Shown in pieces: positions 26,141-35,548 of a DNA stretch of 64,000 nt. Positions within the stretch are counted from its first letter, which is position 1; each line of letters starts with the position of its first letter. A model generated the notes under the pieces. The model did not search any database. It was not told the origin of the DNA and saw only the letters and a program-made list of their open reading frames with translations. The translations under genes and the position numbers were made by a program. Source of the DNA: Fundicoccus sp052116145 (GTDB taxonomy: Bacteria > Bacillota > Bacilli > Lactobacillales > Aerococcaceae); contig NZ_JBQKLQ010000006.1 of the NCBI RefSeq assembly GCF_052116145.1, positions 124,001-188,000 on the forward strand. The letters run 5' to 3'.

Positions 26141-26938
26141 TTATGTCAAATAGATTTGTGGAATGGCCTCGACTAATTTCTTAGTGTAGTCTGCCCGTTT
26201 GGAAACATCTGTATTCGCTGAATCAAAAATTTCAACCAACTTTCCGTGATACATGACCGCAATTCGATCACAGAAATATTCGATAACATTCAAATCATGT
26301 GAAATAAACAGGTAAGTTAACTGATATTTTTTCTTCAAGTCATTAAGCAAATTCAAAATCGCTGCCTGAATGGATACGTCTAACGAAGAAACTCCCTCGT
26401 CAATCACTAACAATTTAGGCCTTAAGACAATTGCTGAGGCAATCGCAATTCTTTGGTGTTGCCCACCACTTAATTGATGTGGATAACTATTAAAATAGGC
26501 TTCATCTAATTCCACATCAGTCAAAGCCTCTAGCACCATTTGCTTGCGTTCCGCTTTACTGCCAATTTTATGAATATTTAAAGGCTCCATAATACTCCAA
26601 CCAACCGTTTTTTTAGGGTCAAGCGTACTATAAGGATCCTGAAAAACCATCTGCATTTCCTGATAAAGAGCGCGTCGCTCCTGTTGGGACATTGTTAGTA
26701 AATCATGGCCTTCAAACAAAATTTCGCCTGCCTCTGGCTTGACTAGGCCCATGATTGAATTGGCCACAGTTGATTTACCCGAGCCAGACTCGCCGACTAA
26801 GCCAAAACTTTCGCTACTTGCGATACTCAAAGAAAAATCATCAACAGCAGGTGGTGTGTTGTCAAAACGCCGCCTTAATAAGAAAGATGATTCATTAAAA
26901 GTCTTTGTCATGTGCTTAATTTCTAGTATGTGAGTCAT
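26141..26938 (-). CDS. Peptide ABC transporter ATP-binding protein (OppF/DppF type)
   Basis: 265-residue ATPase, cytoplasmic. Walker A GESGSGKST, Q-loop QMVFQDPYSTLDP, signature LSGGQHQRIAIA and Walker B LLVIDEGVSSLD are canonical. It is slightly short: the usual C-terminal oligopeptide/HPY extension is reduced. Its start overlaps the end of the previous ATPase gene by 4 bp (ATGA). Last transporter gene of the operon. Confidence 0.92.
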   Translation of the reverse strand: MTHILEIKHMTKTFNESSFLLRRRFDNTPPAVDDFSLSIASSESFGLVGESGSGKSTVANSIMGLVKPEAGEILFEGHDLLTMSQQERRALYQEMQMVFQDPYSTLDPKKTVGWSIMEPLNIHKIGSKAERKQMVLEALTDVELDEAYFNSYPHQLSGGQHQRIAIASAIVLRPKLLVIDEGVSSLDVSIQAAILNLLNDLKKKYQLTYLFISHDLNVIEYFCDRIAVMYHGKLVEIFDSANTDVSKRADYTKKLVEAIPQIYLT

Positions 26939-27870
26939 TTAATCAACTCCCTTACTTCAGGAAACATGGCAGCCACTTCTGCTTGGTTAGCTGGCGTCGT
27001 TTGAATGTATGGCCATCTCCCCAATTGACGCTCTTCAATAGCGGGGACTCTAAAGGGAATGCTATAAAGTTTCTTGCCCTTGTTCATTAAACTTGGAATG
27101 GCACTTAGCAAGCCCTTTGTATAATTATGTTGGGGATTTTCAATCACTTCATGTGTAGGACCCGTTTCAACAATCCGTCCAGCATACATCACATAAACTC
27201 GGTCGGTCATGCTACTAATGACACCCCAATCATGCGAAATCAACATCAAAGCATTCCCTTTTTGGCGGGTCAAGCGATTCAATATATCTAATATCTGCTT
27301 TTGAATGGTCGCATCGAGTGCCGTCGTTGGTTCGTCTGCGATGATTAAGCCAGGATTGGTAATAATCGCCATACTAATCACGATTCTTTGTCTCATCCCA
27401 CCGGATAATTCATAGGGATAAGAGTGGTAAATACGCATCGGATTTTCAAAGCCCATTTGCTTAAATAAATCTACAATTATTTGAAGACGCTCTTTGGCCT
27501 TCAATTGCGTGTGAAGAATCAGGACTTCCTCAACCTGCTTTCCGATTTTCAATACCGGATTCAGTGAAGATAATGGGTCTTGAAAAATCATAGAAATCTC
27601 TCCGCCACGAATTTTCCGGATTGCATCCGGTTCGTCATAGGCGATGTCTTTTCCTTTATAGCTTATTTCCTTGTAAGAAGTTCTGGTGTTTTTCGGTAAG
27701 ATACCCAAAATCGTTTTAGCAGTCAAACTTTTCCCACTGCCCGATTCACCAACAATCCCAATTACTTCATTGGAAGCTATATGAAGTGAGAGATTTTCAA
27801 TCGCCGGATACTCTTGATTGTGGATTAGAAAATTGACATTTAAATCGTCTATCTTCAATACCGTATCCAT
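26935..27870 (-). CDS. Peptide ABC transporter ATP-binding protein (OppD/DppD type)
   Basis: 311-residue ATPase. Walker A GESGSGKSL, Q-loop MIFQDPLSSLNP, signature LSGGMRQR and Walker B LIIADEPTTALD. The C-terminal part with RVPAIEERQLGRWPYIQT corresponds to the oligopeptide/HPY extension, although the Cys cluster often found there is absent. The ATG directly follows the stop of the permease gene (TAGATG), whose last codons supply the AGGAGG ribosome binding site. Confidence 0.93.
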   Translation of the reverse strand: MDTVLKIDDLNVNFLIHNQEYPAIENLSLHIASNEVIGIVGESGSGKSLTAKTILGILPKNTRTSYKEISYKGKDIAYDEPDAIRKIRGGEISMIFQDPLSSLNPVLKIGKQVEEVLILHTQLKAKERLQIIVDLFKQMGFENPMRIYHSYPYELSGGMRQRIVISMAIITNPGLIIADEPTTALDATIQKQILDILNRLTRQKGNALMLISHDWGVISSMTDRVYVMYAGRIVETGPTHEVIENPQHNYTKGLLSAIPSLMNKGKKLYSIPFRVPAIEERQLGRWPYIQTTPANQAEVAAMFPEVRELIK

Positions 27871-28686
27871 CTAATCCCTCCTCTTATCTTGCATTTTTCG
27901 AATACCATCGCCTAATAAGTTAAAACCAAACACAAGTAAAGTAATCGAAATACCGACTGATATAATGTACCAAGGTGCATTGATTAAATAAGGCTTGGCT
28001 TCACTTAACATCCGGCCCCAACTAGGATCTGGCGGCTGAACACCTAGGCCAAGAAAACTCAAGCCGGCTTCAGACAAAACAATTGTCGAAAAGGATAAAG
28101 ATGTAATGACAATAATTTGCGTCGTAATATTGGGCAAAATATGATGCCTAATAATATGCCAATGGCTCGCACCGTTGATTTTACTAGATTTAACAAAATC
28201 AAATTCCTTCACTTGAAGAAAACCACTTCTAACAATCCGAGCAAAACTTGGAATCCTTGGAATCCCCAAAGCCAGAATGGTGTTGGTTAAGCTAGGGTCA
28301 AAAATCGAGACGAGCATGATAGCAAAAAGAATACCGGGAATCGCTAGCATGGCATCCATTACACGCATTAACAGTTCATCGACCCAACCACCACAATAAC
28401 CGGCCAAACTACCGACAAGCAAACCGCCAATTAAGCCAATCGCAATCGAACTAATCCCGACTTGGAAGACGGTTTGTGTGCCTTGCATCATTCTAGACAA
28501 TATATCACGACCAAAATTATCTGTTCCGAACAAATATTTAGCAGACGGGGGGTGAAGTCGGTCGGCTGTAATCATCTCATTTGGATTGTGTGGCGTATAG
28601 AAGAAACTGATAAGCATCATTAATATCAAAATCGAGACAATCGTCGCCCCAATTATTAAGTTATAGTTATGTTGTTTGCGCTTCAT
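27871..28686 (-). CDS. Peptide ABC transporter permease (OppC/DppC type)
   Basis: 271-residue membrane permease. An N-terminal helix (NLIIGATIVSILILMMLI) precedes the five-helix BPD_transp_1 domain; the ATPase-contacting EAA loop reads EAGLSFLGLGVQPPDPSWG. LFGTDNFGRDILSRMM is typical for DppC. The start at ATG 28686 is behind GGAGGG, two bases after the stop of the other permease; the open extension to 28761 lies inside that gene. Confidence 0.94.
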   Translation of the reverse strand: MKRKQHNYNLIIGATIVSILILMMLISFFYTPHNPNEMITADRLHPPSAKYLFGTDNFGRDILSRMMQGTQTVFQVGISSIAIGLIGGLLVGSLAGYCGGWVDELLMRVMDAMLAIPGILFAIMLVSIFDPSLTNTILALGIPRIPSFARIVRSGFLQVKEFDFVKSSKINGASHWHIIRHHILPNITTQIIVITSLSFSTIVLSEAGLSFLGLGVQPPDPSWGRMLSEAKPYLINAPWYIISVGISITLLVFGFNLLGDGIRKMQDKRRD

Positions 28687-28687
28687 G

Positions 28688-29635
28688 TTATTTCCCTCCT
28701 GACTTAATTCGAGGATCAATAACTTGATAAAGCATGTCCACCGCAAAATTTGCCAGTACAATGATAATGGATAAAAATAAGACGAGTGATTGAATCAATG
28801 GAAAATCTCGTGATTGGACAGAGGAATTTAATAAAGAACCAATGCCCGGTAAGGCGAAAACATTCTCGACGATAATACTGCCACCCAAGGTATCAGCAAC
28901 CATTAAACCAAAGACTGTAATAACTGGTAAAGAGGCATTCTTCAGCACATGCCCATACATGACACGGTTATCCGATGCACCTTTGACTACGGCTGTTGTC
29001 ACATAATCTTTATTCAGTTGATCAGCTACCGAGTTAGATAAGTAGCGGATTACCACAGCAATATTCGAGATAGCAATAGAAACAGAAGGTAAAAACATCG
29101 ATTTTAGATGTTCTACCAGTCCTTCACTTAAATCTTTATAACCAAAGGTTGGAAACCAACCTAAATTTACAGCAAAAACTAAAATTAAAACAAACGCTAA
29201 CCAAAATGACGGGATTGAAATACCAAGTTGACTTATTGTATTTGCTATCGTCGAGACAGCTCTTCCCTCATACCTCGAAATGAAGATCCCAATTGGAATC
29301 GCAATGATGACTGTAATAATCAGTGAGTACAGCGTCAAGGATAATGTAACAGGAAGCCGATCGGCAATAATCTGCGCGACCGGCTCTCTGTAACGATATG
29401 AAGTACCTAAATCTCCTCGGAAAATACCACTTATCCAGTCAAAGTGTCTTGTGTGTAAGGGTTGATTGACCCCTAATTGCTCTTCAAGAACTCTTATTTG
29501 TTGTATATCGGCATCGGGTCCTAAAATTGCGGTAGCAGGATTACCTGGTAGAACATTAAAGATTAAAAAGATAATCAATGACACCAACAATAAGGTAAAC
29601 AATGTCGTCACCAACTTATGTAAAAAACGATGCAT
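28688..29635 (-). CDS. Peptide ABC transporter permease (OppB/DppB type)
   Basis: 315-residue permease with an N-terminal helix (LFTLLLVSLIIFLIFNVLPG), the large outside loop containing GVNQPLHTRHFDW and five further helices. The EAA-like loop GASDNRVMYGHVLKNASLPV and ENVFALPGIGSLL are typical of DppB. Follows the binding-protein gene by 41 bp. Confidence 0.94.
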   Translation of the reverse strand: MHRFLHKLVTTLFTLLLVSLIIFLIFNVLPGNPATAILGPDADIQQIRVLEEQLGVNQPLHTRHFDWISGIFRGDLGTSYRYREPVAQIIADRLPVTLSLTLYSLIITVIIAIPIGIFISRYEGRAVSTIANTISQLGISIPSFWLAFVLILVFAVNLGWFPTFGYKDLSEGLVEHLKSMFLPSVSIAISNIAVVIRYLSNSVADQLNKDYVTTAVVKGASDNRVMYGHVLKNASLPVITVFGLMVADTLGGSIIVENVFALPGIGSLLNSSVQSRDFPLIQSLVLFLSIIIVLANFAVDMLYQVIDPRIKSGGK

Positions 29636-29676
29636 GGTGTTTTCCTTTCTAAGTTTATAATTAAACCTTTAACAAT

Positions 29677-31185
29677 CTATTCAACAATTCTTAAATCTTC
29701 TAAGTTATATTTTTGAGCTGGGAATAAACCTAAGCCTTCTAAATCGCCTTGCATAGCAGTGATACGATTTGGGTCAAATAAGAAGACTGATGAAGCATCT
29801 TCAGTTAAAATTGTTTGAGCTTCTTTATAGTAAGTCATTCTGGCTTCTTCATCTAACTCTTGGATGGCATTGTCGATGGCTGTATTGTAAGCTTCATTGT
29901 TATAGTTTACAAAGTTACGGTTGTAGCCTTCTCTAAAACGAATTAATACATCGTAAGGATCAATTTTTCCTGTTAAACCAATCAGTGTCGCTTCGTGATC
30001 AAAGTCTGTATATACTTCTTCTAACCAAGTACTCCACTCAATCGGTTGAATTTCCATTGTTACTCCAACTTGAGATAATTGGCTCGCCATCACTTGAGCT
30101 GTATCCACATAGAATTGAGCATGACTCGGAACCTTGATTGTAAAGGTTAAATCTTCTTCTCCAGCTTCTGCTAGTAATTCTTTCGCTTTTTCAGGATCAT
30201 AAGCATACACATCTTCTAAACCTTCTTGATAGTAATACTCCATTGCAGGCGAGAACATAGAACCTAACTCAACCCCATTACCTTGGAAAACTACATCAAT
30301 TAATTCTTGCTTATTAATCGCAAAATTAATCGCTTGTCGAACTTTAATATCTTGGAAAGGTTCGTGAGTATGGTTCAAACCAAAAATAACAACCATATTT
30401 TGTGGCCCTTCAACATAATTCATCGTGTCGCCTAATTGGGCTTTACCTTCAATACTTGTTCCAGCGATGTCGATTTCGCCAGTTTGAAGTGCTAATGTTA
30501 TGGTGGCAGGATCTTGCATTAAAATCCATTCAACACCGGCAATTTCAGCCACTTTGTCTCCCAGGTAATAGTCATCGTTACGTTCCATAACTAAACTTTC
30601 CCCTTGGTTCCACTCAACAAACTTAAAGGGTCCAGCACCGATTGGCATTGACGCTTGATCTTCATAGTCTGCCGGCATTACAGGCATTAAGGTTCTTGCT
30701 AAGAAACCTGAGCCAATTGAACTTAAGATAATTTCAACTGTAAACTCATCAACCGCAGTGATACTTTCAACAACTTCCCATTTAGAACTTGTTGCTTCCT
30801 CTCCATCTAATCCTGCTAAAGAAGCATATGACCAAATAACATCATCAGCCGTTACAGTGTCTCCATTATGGAATGTTGCATCTTCCACTAACTTAAACGT
30901 ATAAGTTAAGTTATCTTCAGAAACTTCCCAACTCTCAGCTAAATTAGGAATAATTGTCCCTGCTTCATCGAAATCAATTAAACCATCATGCATATTAGAT
31001 AACATTGAGCCTGTGTCCGTTCCTGAAGATTGCTTAGGATCTAAACTATCAATTTCTGAAACCATTGCGAATTTTACCACTCTATCGGATTGAGCATTGA
31101 CTTGTGTCAAACTTCCCGTTGCACCGAACAATAACATGGCACTTGTTACAGCAGCGAATGCTTTAACCAAAGGTTTTTTCAACAT
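29677..31185 (-). CDS. Peptide-binding protein of an ABC transporter (SBP family 5)
   Basis: 502-residue extracellular solute-binding protein. Signal peptide LVKAFAAVTSAMLLFGATGS ending at about VNA, before QSDRVV. The SBP_bac_5 fold shows SEIDSLDPKQSSGTDT, NLAESWEVSEDNLTYTFKL and HEPFQDIKVRQAINFAINKQ. Unlike most Gram-positive peptide-binding proteins it has no lipobox Cys, so it should be released by signal peptidase I rather than lipid-anchored. First gene of the five-gene operon; peptides are the probable substrate, but nickel- or sugar-binding relatives exist. Confidence 0.92.
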   Translation of the reverse strand: MLKKPLVKAFAAVTSAMLLFGATGSLTQVNAQSDRVVKFAMVSEIDSLDPKQSSGTDTGSMLSNMHDGLIDFDEAGTIIPNLAESWEVSEDNLTYTFKLVEDATFHNGDTVTADDVIWSYASLAGLDGEEATSSKWEVVESITAVDEFTVEIILSSIGSGFLARTLMPVMPADYEDQASMPIGAGPFKFVEWNQGESLVMERNDDYYLGDKVAEIAGVEWILMQDPATITLALQTGEIDIAGTSIEGKAQLGDTMNYVEGPQNMVVIFGLNHTHEPFQDIKVRQAINFAINKQELIDVVFQGNGVELGSMFSPAMEYYYQEGLEDVYAYDPEKAKELLAEAGEEDLTFTIKVPSHAQFYVDTAQVMASQLSQVGVTMEIQPIEWSTWLEEVYTDFDHEATLIGLTGKIDPYDVLIRFREGYNRNFVNYNNEAYNTAIDNAIQELDEEARMTYYKEAQTILTEDASSVFLFDPNRITAMQGDLEGLGLFPAQKYNLEDLRIVE

Positions 31186-31771
31186 TAAGATTCTCCTTCT
31201 ATACTTTAACTATTTTCACCAACACCATTAGTCTAACATTGGAATGTAAACTCACTGTCTTTTCCATGTAAATATTATGTTAACAAGAAACCACTAGCTA
31301 AAAGATATATATATTAATTTTTATAGTAGCATAGATAAAATATTTCAAGCTAGTCACTGGCAATCTCCCCTTTAATTCACCTTCTTTCGCAATTCTTTCA
31401 TCTTAAGCAAATCAATGTACAAATTGTTTTATCAGTATGTTGATACACTTATTCATCTAAGCGTCTAAGCAATATCCAATGGGACAAAAGAAACCTTTCA
31501 ATAAAACAACATCCAATCATTCACAATTACCCACACTATATTGACCACATAATATAACAATCAACACACTTTACATCCGAAATCTTTTTATTTTTTCTGA
31601 GAAAATCCTGTAACACCGCCTCAAGCTTATCTTCACCAGGACTTCTCAAAAACAAAGCGAGCAATGCCCACTCTAGGCTAGATTAGCCCATTCGTTTTCT
31701 CGAAAAAACACCACCTTCTCATACTTCAGGAATAGGCTCGAGAATTAGGTACAAGTCAAATTGTTATCTCA
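31186..31771. other. Intergenic region without recognised genes
   Basis: About 590 bp, AT-rich near the peptide-binding gene (runs of TATATATA) and otherwise unremarkable. It must contain the minus-strand promoter for the transporter operon, but no convincing -35/-10 pair, T-box or other riboswitch was found. Confidence 0.5.
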
Positions 31772-31800
31772 TTCACAATCGCTCCCTAATCTGGTATACT
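31772..31800 (+). promoter_or_regulatory. Promoter of the small-protein pair
   Basis: TTCACA (-35, five of six consensus bases), a 17-bp spacer and TATACT preceded by TGG, an extended -10. It lies about 50 bp before the small gene at 31850. Confidence 0.7.
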
Positions 31801-31849
31801 AACTGTAAAGATACCTACTTCAATCTGAGCAAAGGAGGTGAATGTAAGC

Positions 31850-32047
31850 ATGAAAAAAGCCACTCGAGAAGCAGCCATTGGCTGGACGGAACAAGATGAT
31901 ATCGAATTAAGCGATGAAGCCTTGGCACACGAAAACCTCACGACATCAACTTATGTTGGCTGTTGTGATACAAATTTTCACGTGATAGAATCCGAAGAAG
32001 TCTTCCAACAGTTTTTATCTGCCTTACATGAGCCAAAGAACAAATAG
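31850..32047 (+). CDS. Small Cys-containing protein, function unknown
   Basis: 65-residue protein, MKKATREAAIGWTEQDD at the start, a central ELSDEALAHENLTTSTYVGC block with a Cys-Cys pair (GCCDTNF) and an acidic helix near the end. AAAGGAGGTGA stands 8 nt before the ATG, an unusually strong site, and a good promoter precedes it, so high expression is expected. The start at 31838 sometimes possible here lies inside the ribosome binding site. The ELSDEAL segment recalls leader peptides of some ribosomally made peptides, but no GG processing site and no modification enzymes are nearby, so that idea is only a possibility. Not recognised. Confidence 0.65.
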   Translation: MKKATREAAIGWTEQDDIELSDEALAHENLTTSTYVGCCDTNFHVIESEEVFQQFLSALHEPKNK

Positions 32048-32139
32048 AAAACTGCCGCATTTACTTTCTCAATCGATCCAGCAATAAATTAATAGTGATC
32101 ACATGAACTTCTTTAGAAAAAACCGAAAGGAAATTTAAG

Positions 32140-32421
32140 ATGGTACAATCAATTCTTACAATTTGTCAGTATGATACAGTTATTTCGCCGGGAGCTTATT
32201 TTCATTTAAAAACTGACTGGTTTGAAAGTGACCAGGAAATTCAAACGGTCATTATCGATCAAAGTCATGTCTTTACGAAAATGTTGTCAATTTATCCAAA
32301 GAATTTTGTCATGTATTTGGAGCAAGATGCTAATGGGAGTTTGTATCGGACAAATTATCCATTGCTCCGTCAAGAAGATCATGATTATTTCGAGGTGGAT
32401 TGGGGCAAAGATTTACATTAA
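32140..32421 (+). CDS. Small soluble protein, function unknown
   Basis: 93-residue protein beginning MVQSILTICQYDTVISPGAY, with mixed beta/alpha character and many aromatic residues (YPKNFVMYLEQD). ATG is preceded by GAAAGGAAATTTAAG. No signal or membrane segment. It lies 92 bp after the Cys-Cys small gene and ends just before a terminator, so the two probably form one unit. Not recognised. Confidence 0.65.
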   Translation: MVQSILTICQYDTVISPGAYFHLKTDWFESDQEIQTVIIDQSHVFTKMLSIYPKNFVMYLEQDANGSLYRTNYPLLRQEDHDYFEVDWGKDLH

Positions 32422-32433
32422 GAATCAAGCATT

Positions 32434-32477
32434 AAACTGTGACTATTACTTCTTGAGTAAAGTCACAGTTTTTTTGT
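32434..32477 (+). terminator. Terminator after the small-protein pair
   Basis: AAACTGTGACT pairs with AGTCACAGTTT around a 16-nt loop, followed by TTTTTG. Confidence 0.9.
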
Positions 32478-32586
32478 ATGCACCATTCAAAAACAAGTGA
32501 CAGGTAGGATGGATGAAGCCCTTTCAAATGTGTTCTGTCAGCTTTTCGATTATAATAGAAGAAACATGAACAGAAAGGATGATTTA

Positions 32587-33426
32587 ATGACATATTTTAC
32601 ATTAAATGATGGGAACCGACTCCCAGTTATTGGTTTGGGAACGGTAAAAATCCAAGGGGCAACAGGTGTCAATAGCATTCTAACAGCCCTTGATGCAGGT
32701 TACCGACTTATTGATACTTCTACTAACTATCATAATGAAGGGATGGTCGGCGAAGCGATTCGTCGTTCACACATACCTCGCCAACACATACAAGTGACCT
32801 CAAAATTACCAGGTTCAGCGCATGAATATGATGCTGCCATTAAATTATTACAAGAGTCGCTTTACCGAACGGGTTTAGACTATTTTGATAATTACTTAAT
32901 CCACTGGCCATTACCTAAACAGAATCTCTATGTTGAGGCTTGGCGTGCATTAATCGATGCTCAAAAATTCGGTCTAGTACGTTCTATCGGTGTCTCAAAC
33001 TTTACAGCCGAACACTTACAAAGAATCATTGACGAGACTGGTGTCGTTCCAGCCATAAATCAGATTGAACGTCATCCTTATTTCAATAACTTGGACAGCG
33101 TGCGAGCCAATCAAAGCCATGGGATTTTAACCCAAGCCTGGAGTCCTTTTGGCCGAGATAGCTTAAATGTATTGGGGGATCCACTCATTTTAGAATTAGC
33201 TGAAAAGTATCAAAAAAATCCTGGTCAAATTGTCATCCGTTGGAATTTACAAGACAATGTGCAAGCCATCGTTAAATCAGCTTCGGCCAAAAATCAAGCA
33301 GCTAATTTGGACGTATTAGATTTTGAATTATCCACAGAGGATATGGATCGTATCAATCAATTGGACCGTGGTGAGCCAGGACGAATTGAAGGTCAAAATC
33401 CTGACGAATACGAAGAGTTCGACTAA
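32587..33426 (+). CDS. Aldo/keto reductase
   Basis: 279-residue NADPH-dependent oxidoreductase with a TIM-barrel fold. The catalytic set is visible: Asp and Tyr in GYRLIDTSTNYHNE, Lys in QVTSKLPGS and His in YLIHWPLP. NQIERHPYF and AWSPFGRD follow as in the AKR5-type 2,5-diketo-gluconate reductase-like proteins of Firmicutes. The ATG at 32587 has AAAGGATG upstream; the frame is open for 30 codons before it without a site. Followed by a thioesterase-like gene 36 bp downstream. Physiological substrate unknown. Confidence 0.92.
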   Translation: MTYFTLNDGNRLPVIGLGTVKIQGATGVNSILTALDAGYRLIDTSTNYHNEGMVGEAIRRSHIPRQHIQVTSKLPGSAHEYDAAIKLLQESLYRTGLDYFDNYLIHWPLPKQNLYVEAWRALIDAQKFGLVRSIGVSNFTAEHLQRIIDETGVVPAINQIERHPYFNNLDSVRANQSHGILTQAWSPFGRDSLNVLGDPLILELAEKYQKNPGQIVIRWNLQDNVQAIVKSASAKNQAANLDVLDFELSTEDMDRINQLDRGEPGRIEGQNPDEYEEFD

Positions 33427-33462
33427 GCAATTGTTTTCACACAGAGAGTGAGGAGTCCTATT

Positions 33463-33825
33463 TTGGAAAAATATTTTGAAAAAGAATTTGTTGTTTTAGA
33501 TGAGCATAGTGCAGCGGCAGTCGGGTCTGGTGGTTTGAAAGTCTTTGGAACACCGGCAATGATTGCTTTCATGGAAAATGTTGCCTTGACAGCTTCCGAG
33601 CCTGAATGCGACAGCGGCGATACGACTGTTGGCATTGAGATTAATGTCCGCCATTTGGCGCCGTCTGCGATTGGACGCAAAATTCAAGTTCGAGCAAGCC
33701 TTGTTGAACGTCGCAAGCAAATTTTGTCTTTTAAAATCGAAGCTTATGATTCGAATAAATTAATTGGCGAGGCAACCCACAAACGTGCCATTGTCAATAT
33801 CGATTCGTTTATGAAGACTATTTAA
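33463..33825 (+). CDS. Hotdog-fold thioesterase (FlK-like)
   Basis: 120-residue single hotdog domain. Family-like segments are GSGGLKVFGTPAMIAFMENV (central helix), GDTTVGIEINVRHLAPSAIG (strand and active-site loop) and a C-terminal HKRAIVN strand. Related proteins hydrolyse acyl-CoA thioesters, some as fluoroacetyl-CoA thioesterases; the substrate here is unknown. The TTG start at 33463 is 7 nt behind GAGGAG; the GTG at 33448 forms part of that site. It sits between the aldo/keto reductase and an exported protein, same strand. Confidence 0.82.
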   Translation: MEKYFEKEFVVLDEHSAAAVGSGGLKVFGTPAMIAFMENVALTASEPECDSGDTTVGIEINVRHLAPSAIGRKIQVRASLVERRKQILSFKIEAYDSNKLIGEATHKRAIVNIDSFMKTI

Positions 33826-33850
33826 GGTCAACACTTTAGGAGGTGCACCG

Positions 33851-35068
33851 ATGAGACGGTTACGCTTTGTCCCCTGGTTGTTGTCGCTTGTTTTTCTACT
33901 CTTGTTATTGCCAGTTGTCCAGTCGAGCTTCGCACAAGAAGATACCGAGAAAGAAAGTCAAACAAGCGAGTCCTTAAGCGAAAAGACCCTTGAGGCTGCT
34001 CAACTTTTAATTGGAAACTTTCCTCAACAAAGCGCCCTGTCCATCGACCTCTCATACTTGTCTCCTTTTGACACTGAACGTATTACAGTCATTGAGCACG
34101 GCTATCTTCCGAGCGAGAAGGGGCCGGCTGCTTATTGGTTAATTGAACTTGAGAATATTAGCCAGTCTTATCTTAAACCGATGACTGTCTTAAATTATTT
34201 GAACATTCGCCAGGAAACTGAAGATGGCATCCGTTCATTTGTTGAAATGCGTTCGGAATTAATAACGATGCCTAATGCCCAATGGGCACCCGCAGTTGAT
34301 AGCCAGAGTCTTATGATGGCTCCCGGTGCCGTTTGGCAAATTCGCCTGTTAACACCGACGGTGGACCCTTTTAGCCAATATGCCCTCGTCAATGCTTTAA
34401 TGGCTGAAGATATTAATGTCGGTTTGCCGACGACTTCTGATGCAGAACGGATCATTCACTTAGTGATGGCTGACCCTAATTTTTCGCCTGAAGACTATGA
34501 TAGCCTGGTCGAAACCTTAAAAAATGACAGCCTGGCTTTAAAGCAGAAGGTACTCGAAGAACACTTGATTGCGTTTGAAGAAACAGCGAGCCAGCCACTT
34601 GAAAAAGCGACACTTGACCAAGCCATCACTGAACAATTGACGTTAATCGAACATGGCGTTGAAGAAATTACTGAACCCGTTCAAACTAGGGCCTACTGGA
34701 TTTTTGAGTGGATAAGCCAGCCGGAGGACGTCAATCAAGACCAAAATGATGGCGAAAGTTCGACGACAAACGAGTCAGCTAACTATCAGTATATTGCTGA
34801 AGATTTATGGCCATTCAAAGGCATTCAAGAGCTAGCTGGGATGTCATCTTACGACATTCCGTTAGACATCACTCTAGTAGAACCAACTGCCAGCGGCTTT
34901 TATATGCCTTTAACTCAACCCCATTATCAAGCTGCCGCCCAAGGAAAGCAGCAAATGTTTTTCAAACTCTCTTTCCCCATAAGCAGCCCTCTTTATGAAC
35001 ATTACTTAGATTATAACGGCGAACGTTTCGATATAATCGGTGATTGGGGTGCCGGTAGTTTCAATTAA
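33851..35068 (+). CDS. Exported protein of unknown function
   Basis: 405-residue protein with a classical signal peptide (MRRLRFVPWLLSLVFLLLLL, cleavage near SFA before QED). No lipobox, no C-terminal anchor. The region 60-170 (SYLSPFDTERITVIEHGY, AYWLIELENIS, NAQWAPA) looks like an immunoglobulin-like beta domain; a helical acidic middle part follows, and the end (YLDYNGERFDIIGDWGAGSF) is beta-rich. AGGAGGTGCACCG precedes the ATG, 25 bp after the thioesterase gene, so the two are probably co-transcribed. Not recognised. Confidence 0.75.
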   Translation: MRRLRFVPWLLSLVFLLLLLPVVQSSFAQEDTEKESQTSESLSEKTLEAAQLLIGNFPQQSALSIDLSYLSPFDTERITVIEHGYLPSEKGPAAYWLIELENISQSYLKPMTVLNYLNIRQETEDGIRSFVEMRSELITMPNAQWAPAVDSQSLMMAPGAVWQIRLLTPTVDPFSQYALVNALMAEDINVGLPTTSDAERIIHLVMADPNFSPEDYDSLVETLKNDSLALKQKVLEEHLIAFEETASQPLEKATLDQAITEQLTLIEHGVEEITEPVQTRAYWIFEWISQPEDVNQDQNDGESSTTNESANYQYIAEDLWPFKGIQELAGMSSYDIPLDITLVEPTASGFYMPLTQPHYQAAAQGKQQMFFKLSFPISSPLYEHYLDYNGERFDIIGDWGAGSFN

Positions 35069-35448
35069 GCAGCGAGTCCCACACAGCACACTAACCAGGC
35101 AAAAAGCCAAATAAATGAGGCGATTGATAACCAGTCACGACTTTTCATCTAACCTAAGTCTGCAGGCAGCAATTGCCTCTTTATTATTGAACCCAGCTAG
35201 TCAGTCAGAGCCACCACCAAAAGAGCTACTGAAAAACTGCGTTCAAACCAACGCTCGCTATAATCTCATGACCTATCCCGCTTAGTCTCCCTAGTCAAAC
35301 ACATCCTGAAGACAGTGACGAGCTCGAAGAAGACCACTCACACTTAATCACATCCTTGTTTGATTATTACCTGGACTGTCTAGGAACCAAACTCAACAGC
35401 CACAAAGATTAACCAACGGGGACAAAAGGCACCACCTCTAGACAAGCC
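35069..35448. other. Intergenic region with a possible gene remnant
   Basis: About 380 bp. The plus strand contains an open tail ending HLITSLFDYYLDCLGTKLNS at about 35412, in an acidic context (EDSDELEEDH), but no start with a ribosome binding site and stops further upstream. It could be the decayed end of a gene. Nothing else is visible. Confidence 0.35.
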
Positions 35449-35495
35449 AAAAACACCACTCTCAAGCGCTTCCTAATGTCGCCCAAGAGTGGTGT
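35449..35495 (-). terminator. Terminator after the 35549 gene
   Basis: On the minus strand ACACCACTCT and AGAGTGGTGT are followed by TTTTTGG. Confidence 0.75.
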
Positions 35496-35548
35496 ATTCA
35501 GTGAGTCTTCAAGAAATAAATTTGCTTAAAGATTATCAATTGCTGGCA

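Noticed and set aside
31186..31837. T-box or riboswitch leader for the peptide transporter operon
   Set aside because: No T-box GGGTGGNACCGCG core or other known switch motif was found on either strand.
31850..32047. Lanthipeptide or bacteriocin precursor
   Set aside because: ELSDEAL and the Cys pair are suggestive, but there is no double-glycine cleavage site and no modification or dedicated export gene nearby; left as unknown.
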